The notes beneath the pieces were generated by a model. The model saw only the letters and a program-made list of their open reading frames with translations. It was not told the origin of the DNA and did not search any database. Of a DNA stretch of 64,000 bases, positions 56,430-64,000 are shown piece after piece; positions within the stretch are counted from its first letter, which is position 1, and each line of letters begins with the position of its first letter. The stretch comes from Rhipicephalus microplus (taxonomy: Eukaryota > Arthropoda > Arachnida > Ixodida > Ixodidae). The translations under genes and the position numbers were made by a program. The stretch spans positions 188,264,491 to 188,328,490 of the forward strand of contig NC_134702.1 of NCBI RefSeq assembly GCF_043290135.1, in the 5' to 3' direction.

Positions 56430-57120
56430 CTTTCTTCGCCTTTCCACCGAAACTTTATTGTGCCCGGCATTCCATAAACGCTTCCCCACTTGCACGGAGA
56501 AGTGCTCGCACTGGGCCCCGCCGTGGTGGTCTATAGTGGTTAAGGTACTCGGCTGCTGACCCGCAGGTCGTGGGATCAAATCCCGGCTGCGGCGGCTGAA
56601 TTTCGCGACGGAGGCGATAATGTTGTAGGGCCGTGTGCTCAAATTTAGGTCACATTAAAGAACTCCCGGTGATCAAAATTTCCGGAGTCCACCTCTACGG
56701 TGTCTCTCATATCCATATGGTGGTTTTGAGACGTTAAACCCCAGATACCAAAGTGCCCGCACTGCGAAGAAGATTCTTCTGACATTTTCCACACGATGTT
56801 GGCATGTCAGAAAACTACCAACCTCATCATTCTACGCAATCCTTCCCGGGAATACTCAAAGGCAGCCCTGTTCGGCTGCTCTGACTTGACGGCGCAACGC
56901 CGCCTTGTTAAACGTGCCCGGACCACGGCCCGACGGCAATGAGCGTCTGTAAAAGGGTGCCCGCTTAATGCTTGTACGAGACATCCCCTTAAAAACTGCT
57001 CCCCACCCTCCCAATACTTAACCTAAAGAACCTAAATAACTGAATTAAATCTACCTTATTAGCACCATCCACTTTCTCGTCTAGTTTACTTGACCCTGAT
57101 TCTTTTAAGCAAATCGCGGC
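56430..57120 (+). pseudogene. I/R1-like LINE 3' fragment with nested SINE
   Basis: LLCPAFHKRFPTCTEKC lies before the SINE and CPHCEEDSSDIFHTMLACQK after it, followed by NPSREYSKAALFGCSDLTAQ and RRLVKRARTTARRQ-stop (about 56940). The CPHC...H...C pattern followed by RRLVKRA is the C-terminal zinc-finger tail of RNase H-bearing LINEs. AT-rich 3' UTR to about 57070. Confidence 0.6.
56514..56750 (+). mobile_element. Ruka-like SINE, copy 9 (nested)
   Basis: Plus-strand copy; duplication AAGTGCYCGCACTG at 56500-56513 and 56751-56764, inside the LINE zinc-finger sequence. Confidence 0.9.
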
Positions 57121-58506
57121 TATACGGGTGCTCCCATGTTACCGGCTGTGGGCCATAATGAGCAAGAATGTCTTAACTGCTACACGGCATCAAAATTCAG
57201 GAGCCCCACGCTACCTGGAAAATGGGTGCAAGCGACGCGTGCCCGTAAAAGGCGTACTTCTTTCTGTCGCACAGCACAATTATCTCTCCCAACCTCCATG
57301 TCGGACTTTCACTGACATGTCTAGCAGTGCAGCACTTCCGTTGCTGCAGGTAACGATGAACACTGTGCGTTCATATCAAGGCAACAGTGAATTGTGGTGA
57401 CCTGAAGTGATAAGTCACTTCCATAAACTCGATAAAAAATTATATTGCTGCTTCAGGAAATGCTGATCGCCAACAAGCTAGCGATAGAGATAGTTATCGG
57501 GAAAACGGCACATGCAAATACCAATGCGAACAACGTACTTTCCAGGCCCGCACTTATTTACGCGTTTCTTTTTCTTTTCTCTTTCTTATGTTTCGTCACG
57601 CCAACTGGACAGACTGCATTGGTGAGGCAATGTGTGCTTCACGTGAATATTCAGAAAAGTGCTTGCAGCTGTTTAAGCTCTCCCACGTGGCGCTCATAGG
57701 TTGTTTTACCCTTTTTCTTTTTCTGCACTCCCGTGCTGTTTCGCACCGCTGCGATCACGTCAATGTGAATTTATAACAATTTCCCACAATTCAGTATGCA
57801 CAGCTCTAACTAGGCTTACTCTTCTTTTTTTATGAACACAGGCTAATTATTAAAAGCAATCAAAATTGAAGATATAGGATGCTCATTTGCGGAAGGTTTA
57901 TATATTTCAAAACAAAAGAAATATTCCACATGGTTGTGAACCTGATGAATAATAAATCTACGGGGCTCGTCAAAGTTCCCATGCACGTATTCCTTTGGCG
58001 CGGCGGGGCCTGGGAACTTTGGACCCCCGCCATCCTGTACATCGTCTAGGTAAAGTTCAAAGTCTGTTAAAAGCTCAATATTGAAGTAAACAGAAAGGGA
58101 AGATATATACAGGAAGATACAATTAAAAGGTATGTGCTTAAAAGAAAAGATGAGCAAAACGTGCGCATTTTCAAAAACATGTTATGGAAAAATCGCCGTT
58201 AATTCCTTTTAGACGGACACCCCGATGTATACAGTGCCAGTAGCTCTTATGATGCGCGAACGTAACGGCAAAGCACGAAAAAGGAGCACACATGACAGCA
58301 CAGGATCCTCCACTCTGCACCAAGGATGATAACGATGGGATAACATGAAGAGAAATTAAGCCCACGGTTCTGGGACGCTGCCATGTTATTGTTACACTTG
58401 CACGGGCACGTAAATAAATGCAGAGCACAGTATGTCAAATGACGCGTGCTATGTTTGAGTCTGAGATAGCGCCGAGTGCTTCTGTGGTCGTCTGTTTCTT
58501 TTGCAG
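57121..58506. other. DZIP1 intron 8, no gene
   Basis: No recognisable features beyond short chance frames. Confidence 0.5.
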
Positions 58507-58579
58507 GTAGCTCCAAGGTGGCCATACCGCCGTCAAACATTCCGAACACGGACACTCCTAAGGAGGGCTTTGCCTTCAA
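58507..58579 (+). CDS. DZIP1: DZIP1 exon 9
   Basis: Acceptor TTTCTTTTGCAG|GTA with a good pyrimidine tract, donor TTCAA|GTGAGT. Phase 1 in, phase 2 out. Encodes (S)SSKVAIPPSNIPNTDTPK then EGFAF. Low-complexity linker; support is the strong splice sites and phase agreement with exons 8 and 10. Confidence 0.68.
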
Positions 58580-58799
58580 GTGAGTGGCCATTGGGATGTT
58601 TTTGTGTGTTCCTGTTGGTAGCATGAGCGGCTATCGCTCTCTGAATAAAGTAGAAAATGTTTAGGGCTCATTTCTTTGTTTTACACAGAATTAATGAAAG
58701 CCTGTGGATACTGATGCCACGAATGGCGTTGAGGAGGTTGTTTGTACTGTTGAAGTGTATTGTAAAATTGCAATATATATGTGAAGAAAGTCAATCGCA

Positions 58800-58895
58800 A
58801 AAAAAGGAAACATAGACCTGGCAGGGATCGAAGCTGCATCCTTTGGACTGTCCGCCCTATGCTCTTACCAGCAGGCCTGCAGTGGTAGTCACGTC
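58800..58895 (-). repeat. tRNA-like sequence, possible SINE head
   Basis: Minus strand has TGCTGGTAAGAGCATAGG and GCTTCGATCCC at tRNA-like spacing followed by a T run. Box B is degenerate and no cloverleaf is evident, so not called a tRNA gene. Confidence 0.3.
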
Positions 58896-59360
58896 ATTTG
58901 GTATTTATGAGCATGATGTATGAGAGTGCTAGTCGGCCTTTAAAGGGGCTCGAACGGCTGCTTCGATCACCTGTTCTTTATCGCTATCACTCGCCGTGTA
59001 ACACCACTAGCGTTTGCTGTAGACTTGTCCAAAACTACAATGCCACCGCTAAATTTCGACCTCTTTATGCCTTAGAGGCTCTTTGGTGGTTGTTTCGACA
59101 GAGCTTGATTGCTATGCCCTGCCATGAATAGCGCACCGGCTGGGCCGTCTGTTGTGCGCTTCGAGCGAACGACTGGCTGAATTCATGGTCACTCAGCAGA
59201 TTTAGCGAGACCACAGGCTGTGCAATTACAGCCTGTGTTAATGTTGCCCGCTGAAACGTCAAAGCAAAGGCAGGCCAGATCGACTGACTCAATGCTCGTC
59301 ATAGCTAGACCATTCCCCTTTAGTTTCCTACTTTTGCATTTGCTGCAACTTTGTCCGCAG

Positions 59361-59570
59361 TAGGTGTGAGACACCGACCAGCTCGGCGGCCTCTCCGAGT
59401 AGGGGCGAGGGACCCGTGAGCAGCGGCCGCTTCAGCGCTACGCCAGCTCCTCTCAGCAGCTGCAGCAGCGGACAGCGCAGGCCCCGCCGCTTCCTGGCAC
59501 GCCCAGTCCGCTCTCGTCAGCCTTCTTCGATCGCCACGTCGCGCGATCTGATCAAGCCTCTCATCTCCAG
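59361..59570 (+). CDS. DZIP1: DZIP1 exon 10
   Basis: Acceptor CTTTGTCCGCAG|T, donor TCTCCAG|GTGTGG. One completing base, 69 codons and two bases: phase 2 in, phase 2 out, matching both neighbours. Encodes RCETPTSSAASPSRGEGPVS, then an Arg/Ser/Pro-rich stretch (SSGQRRPRRFLARPVRSRQP) and SRDLIKPLIS. GC-rich compared with the introns. A longer frame on the opposite strand is the shadow of this exon. Confidence 0.65.
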
Positions 59571-59864
59571 GTGTGGCATCGGGACAGGAGTCTTGAACAA
59601 CAGGCGTAAGGGCCATTCTACGCGCTACCCGCACGGCCGCAACGAACGTGCCGGGACCCCTGCCGATTGGCGACGCTCTTTCACCCCTCCCCCCCCCCCC
59701 CGCTTGGGGGTGGCAGGTAGGCCGGCGCGTGCGTTGCGGCTGTGCGGCTAGCGCGTGGAACAGCCCTAACACGCGAAACCTATCTCAGGCAGTAGGAATC
59801 GCGTTTAACAGCTTAACTTCAGAGCACCTTTAACAGGAGACAAAAGAGAAAGAATGACTTAGTT

Positions 59865-60315
59865 TACCCTGCTAAGCTTTACCCTGGTAACTCTCAAGTC
59901 GTAGTTTTCGTCGTCATTTGTTCGTTATTGGAGGAGAAAGTTGACGATCAAGTTTCATTCTTAAATTTCGCGCCGACATCTCCGCACGTGACGTCACTAT
60001 TTGAAAATTTATTTTGCGTAATTTCTCGACATTGGTGGGATTATATTCAACGGAACGTGGTACATCAGGTCTATGGTCTCCACGGATGACAAAGTACTTC
60101 ATTTTCACCGATCACGAACTACGTGGGACCCAGAAGATGCTTTTGAAATCAATGTCATCATGTTGTTTTGTGGGGATCTCAAGGTGGCGTCTCTATCCAC
60201 ATTTCGTTTTCGGGCGTTTGCTCGCTTACCAAGAGCCGTCTAGCGGTAGGAGGGGCGTGTTTGGGATTACGAAATTCTTCTTTACTAAAACGCAAATTTT
60301 TTTTTCTTCTTTAAT
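59865..60315 (+). repeat. Diverged interspersed repeat, copy 2
   Basis: Counterpart of 35020-35475 (CTCAAGGTGGCGTCTC, CGTTTTCGGGCGTTTGCTCG, CTTCTTTACTAAAACG). Same orientation. Confidence 0.5.
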
Positions 60316-61070
60316 GCTCATGCGGTAATACCGTAACCTTAAACGGGTCCTGCAACACTTTTTGATCGCGGTCATTCAACGTAATTAAACTGCCTGAAAA
60401 GACTAGGACACAAGTAAGAACTACATAGAACACCATCAGCGCGCATTGTCTCGTCTTGCGGTAAACAATGCGGATATGCTCTAACACAGCATAGCATGCG
60501 TTGAGTTACTAAAGCCGACAATATTTCCATATCACTCAACCAAATGATAATGATTTCCGTTGCTGCTAGCATGGCGTGCGTGTGTCGAATCGCCAAGTTG
60601 CAATGCTTTCTGTTTTGAATTGCGGTAAAGACTTATTTTAGGTACAGTTCTTAATGCGTATGTGTGTATTGTATGTGTTCTGTAAATTCTGTGTTCTGTA
60701 TACTTTAAATCGGCGCTTTAGAGAACATGGTAAAGTATTCGGAGATCAAAGATGATCGGGCCACAACATCGAGGCCCGGTGTGCAGTACGATTGTAGCCT
60801 GGACATGTCCAAATTTCGTGAGTGCACTTCACGTTGCTGCATTAGGTGTTGTAGATGAATGTAGTTGATGTACATGTACATATAGTGTTAAGGATGGTTA
60901 CATAGAAGAATAGAAGGAATATAGTATACCATTCGAATCGACGACTTATGGCGTCTGGATAAAGCGCTTGTGCACACTTAATCGTCCAATTTTTTTTGCA
61001 CACAGGATGTGTTGAAGCTGTAAATCACGGGATGATACGTTGCCCGAAGAATGTCAGGCTTTCACTGTAG
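60316..61070. other. DZIP1 intron 10, no gene
   Basis: Nothing recognisable before the exon 11 acceptor. Confidence 0.5.
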
Positions 61071-61350
61071 ATTTTTTAAATGTATTACGTCATTGCCTGA
61101 CAGCAGCGACGATGACGACTGCATCGTGGGTGGCCGGCAGCGAACACCGACCTGTGCCACCAGCAGCAGGTACTCGTCAGCGGCGTCCAAGACGCACCCT
61201 CCCGCTGGCAGGGCCAAGTTGTCTCTACCGCAGACGCGCATCACCGACCTGGTGCAATCGATCGAGTCGCAGCTGCTCAACCGGTCGACAAGGCCTCCAA
61301 TGGGTGCCGTAAACACCGTCGGCGAAGGTGCCCATCTCAAGAAGTCCGGG
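61071..61350 (+). CDS. DZIP1: DZIP1 exon 11
   Basis: Acceptor GCTTTCACTGTAG|A, donor TCCGGG|GTGAGG. Phase 2 in, phase 0 out. Encodes an acidic patch (SLPDSSDDDDCIVGG) followed by a Ser/Thr-rich region and LPQTRITDLVQSIESQLLNR, then GAVNTVGEGAHLKKSG. An acidic C-terminal region is usual in DZIP1. A second phase-compatible acceptor lies at TGCCTGACAG|C (61104). The donor implies at least one more exon, which I could not find before 64000. Confidence 0.7.
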
Positions 61351-61689
61351 GTGAGGATTCTGCGAGTGGTTCCTCTAAGCGCTGAACGGCAGACAGATGA
61401 CTGCGCGTCGCTGGGTATTTTTGTTTTACGAAGTCCAGAAACACTGCACTATCTTCAGTGCCATGTTCTTTTCTTCTGTCCGTATCGAATTCGCTGCGCT
61501 GTCAATTATTCTACGATGTACATGCCTATAGTCTGGGTTCGCACGCCTCTAGCGTTTCACACACCTGGCTCATGCACCAGTGTCTACACGCAAGTAAGTA
61601 TTACGAAGATGGCTTGGTCGACTGTTCGTATTGCACCTTGGAAACGTTGCAGCGATCAGGTACTAATAATATCCGGTGTTTCACGTTCG

Positions 61690-64000
61690 AGGTAGGAGGT
61701 AAGTTTATTTACAGAAAGGCAGAGAGGTCGGCCTGAGCGATAGCTTTCTCTAGCCTGCTACTCTACACTGGGGAAAGGGAAAGGGGAAAAGAAAGATTAA
61801 TGGATGACGATGGTGAGATAGATAGGTGAATATGTAGTGTTATTTCTAGCTGAGACACATTTTATAGTCGCGCACATAGTCCAGTTGTTTCTAAAAAGGT
61901 AATAACTGCTCTTGTGACCGCAGTTGCACTGTTGGTGTCTGGCCAAGGGCCCAACATGGTCTCATCAGTTAATAACCTATTGCGATATAGTTCAGTAGAA
62001 GAAATCAGTGTTTGTAGTTCACGTGCGTATGCTGGGCAGACACAAAATATGTGCTCAAGTGTTTCTGGCACATCACAGTGTTCACAATTAGGACCGGTGT
62101 CACTGCAACCGATGATATGTGCGTACTACACCAAGATGAATGCGGTGGATCATACTTTTGAGTTGCCGTTTCAATTTAGGAGGCATGCGGAACCTCATTT
62201 CCGGGTCCCATTTGTGAAGTCGCTGGTGTCGCCGTTCCGGTTTGGTTCAGTGCTGAAGTGTGTAGCTGCGCATCACGCAGTGAAGCAGAAAGTTCGTGTC
62301 AGCTCGTGAAAAGGCAATGCGTACTTCAGGGACACTGCTTAAGGCATTTTTTAGCTTCAGAGTCTGCCTCTTTGTTTCACATCACGCCACAATGAGCGGG
62401 AATCCACTGGAAAGTTATAAGAGGGCCATTTATTGAAGCAACCTGAATAAGTTCTGTGATTTCTATTGCCAAGCTGTAATACGGACCTTGCTTCATGATG
62501 CAATTAATTGTTTGCAAAGCGGGTTTGGCATCACAGAAAATGCGACCAGGCTCAAGGTCGCTCTCCGGAAATAAACCTTATTGCCTCTCGGATAGCGACA
62601 AGCTCTGCGACAGTTGATGTGGTTTTATGGTACACTTTGAATCGTCGAGCGATATCCATGTTTGGGATGACAAAGGCTGCGGCGGAGGTGTTTAGCGTGG
62701 TGGATCCGTCGGTGTACACGTGCAGAGAATCACTGTACGTTGTATAAATGTGATATAGGGTCAGTTGTCTGAAGCCAATAGTAGAAATGAGCGACTTCTT
62801 CGTAATTCCAGGTATCGTAAAAGAGATAGGTGGTTTTGGCAGGACCCATGGAGGCACTGCAGGGGCATTTGGCGGAGAAAACCTTGATGGTATAATATTT
62901 TCATGCCGGGATATTACTCTTCAGAAACTGCAATCTGGGTGAGTGGCGGGTAGTACTGACAGTGGGTGCTGTCTGTGCCTGCTCAGTAATCGGAGGTGAA
63001 CTCTAAGTGACTCGCAGAGCATGTATGCACTAATGGGACAAGCCCGAGCCTCTGGGATTGTCCCATTTGTTGAAGTGCAGCGCGGTAGACCCAAGCATCT
63101 TCGTAAGCATTGAGCTTGAACACTTTCTAGTGTCTTCACACAGCTAGGTCTCATATTGGAAAGCACGGGCATGCTGTATCAAACGTATCTCACAAATAGA
63201 GCATTGTACAATTGAAGTAGCGATGATTCTGATGGGCCCCATTTTGCTCCTGCTACGTGGCGAAGAATGAGAGCAAAGCTCTTCAATTTAGATTTAAGTA
63301 CTGCGACATGCCTCGTCCACGATAGATCTCTGTGTACGACAACCCCAAGGAACTTGTGGTGCGTTACAGCAGGTATCGCTGTCTCATTAATAAATATCGG
63401 GTGTTGCGACATATGCTTGCGCGTGAACGCAAGCACTGCGGATTTGTCGATTGAAAGAGTGAGCCTCTGACGTCGTAGATATTTGTATGTGATCGTCACT
63501 GCATGCTGTAGTCGAGCTCGCAATTGCGGACGAGTAGTTCCGGATGCCCATATGCATATGTCATCAGCGTATGCAGTGATCTTCACCGTGCTGGGAAGTT
63601 CTGCTGCTAGGCCGATCATTGTGACATTGAATAGGATCGGGCTGAGAACTCCTCCTTGGGGTACACCACGATGAACCTTATATCGATCGGTGTCTCCGTT
63701 ACTTGTCATGTAAATGGTGCGGTCCCTAAGGTAGCTAAAAATCCAAGCGTACAGTCGTCCACCGATGTCGAAATCCTCTAGTGCGTCAAGGATCGCATGA
63801 AGCAGCACATTATTGTAGGCACCCTTAATGTCTAAGAAGACCGCCGCCACTAGTCTGCGTCGGCTTCTATCCTCTTCAACGCTGGTGATCAAGTCGACCA
63901 CACCATCAATGGCAGATCGGCCTCTTCTGAAGCTGTTCATAGGTGCAGGAAAGGAGTTGTTGCTCTCTAGAAGGCACTCTAATCGTGCCAGTACCATTAT
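61690..64000 (-). pseudogene. I-like LINE ORF2: RT and RNase H (5' end outside)
   Basis: Minus strand from 64000: SFRRGRSAIDGVVDLITSVE, VAAVFLDIKGAYNNV, HRGVPQGGVLSPILFNVTM and active site KITAYADDICIWA (about 63550), then HKFLGVVVHRDLSWTRHV. In-frame TGAs at 63179-63181 and 62921-62923. RNase H piece at 62552-62857 (LHVYTDGSTTLNTSAAAFVI, AELVAIREAIRFISGERP), a frameshift, then the C-terminal finger PETLEHIFCVCPAYARELQ (61862-62071). 3' UTR with pyrimidine/purine-rich sequence to about 61694. RNase H after RT indicates the I group. The endonuclease is beyond the window. Confidence 0.82.

Larger units (their letters stand above)
1..61350 (+). other. DZIP1: DZIP1/iguana gene span (11 recognised exons)
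   Basis: Host gene covering almost the whole window. Recognition rests on the finger at 2521-2751, the basic helix encoded just before it, the coiled coil after it, and the GIND...SERR motif split across exons 28647-28797 and 30950-31027, all in the order of DZIP1/DZIP1L proteins. In that family the protein sits at the basal body and transition zone, supports ciliogenesis and modulates Hedgehog/Gli signalling. The recognised exons encode about 620 residues; both ends of the protein lie outside the window or are unrecognised. Introns are very large and transposon-filled: about 18.3 kb between exons 3 and 4, 24.9 kb between exons 7 and 8. The promoter is not in the window. Confidence 0.8.

Noticed and set aside
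58800..58895. tRNA gene on the minus strand
   Set aside because: Boxes only partly match and the arms do not pair; kept as a low-confidence repeat.
59320..59772. 150-codon frame on the minus strand, Ala/Arg-rich
   Set aside because: It is the shadow of DZIP1 exon 10 and its GC-rich flank; the plus-strand exon has splice sites and matching phases.
61570..61695. Possible extra DZIP1 exon ending at CGCAA|GTAAGT
   Set aside because: A donor-like site exists but no acceptor with matching phase or recognisable peptide.

Overview
The window is animal nuclear DNA, almost certainly from a hard (ixodid, probably metastriate) tick. The main reason is nine copies of a roughly 240-bp tRNA-derived SINE with a tRNA-like head, a common body and a TCAA-type tail, matching my memory of the tick Ruka family. 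Intron-exon structure, CR1/L2-like and I-like LINEs and Ty3/gypsy elements agree with this. No bacterial genes, CRISPR array or conventional rRNA or tRNA genes were seen.

One host gene runs along the + strand: the DZIP1/iguana orthologue (basal-body, cilium and Hedgehog-pathway zinc-finger coiled-coil protein). I recognise 11 exons: 1-128 (5' part outside), 2521-2751 (C2H2 finger), 3688-3984 (coiled coil), 22319-22525, 24319-24415, 28647-28797, 30950-31027 (conserved C-terminal motif), 55926-56046, 58507-58579, 59361-59570 and 61071-61350. A donor after the last shows that the gene continues. All junctions agree in phase except the one between exons 5 and 6.

Most of the rest is transposon-filled intron. 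Intron 3 (about 18 kb) holds three Ty3/gypsy LTR elements. Element A (6145-10331, +) is decayed, with an RNase H-to-integrase deletion. Element B (11464-14561, -) is related and deleted at its 3' end. Element C (15934-22294, -) is young, with 825-bp LTRs and a 5-bp target duplication, ending 24 nt before exon 4. Its polyprotein has the order Gag-PR-IN-RT-RH and a SCAN-like capsid, the signature of the Gmr1 clade. The 25-kb intron 7 holds a fold-back-like element packed with CCGT repeats (37198-38262) and a nearly complete 7.3-kb CR1/L2-like LINE (38878-46207). The LINE's 5' end is an array of eleven 297-bp monomers rich in YY1-like and CRE motifs, running in frame into a 2A ribosome-skipping peptide ahead of ORF1. 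Further decayed LINEs occupy 51754-54420 (-), 56430-57120 (+) and 61690-64000 (-), two of them hit by SINEs.

The observations most worth following are the Gmr1-type element in an arachnid, the monomer-array plus 2A LINE, the fold-back CCGT element, and a shared GGAAAACTAG gag-stop frameshift signal in elements A and B. No searches were run: family names rest on motifs and memory.
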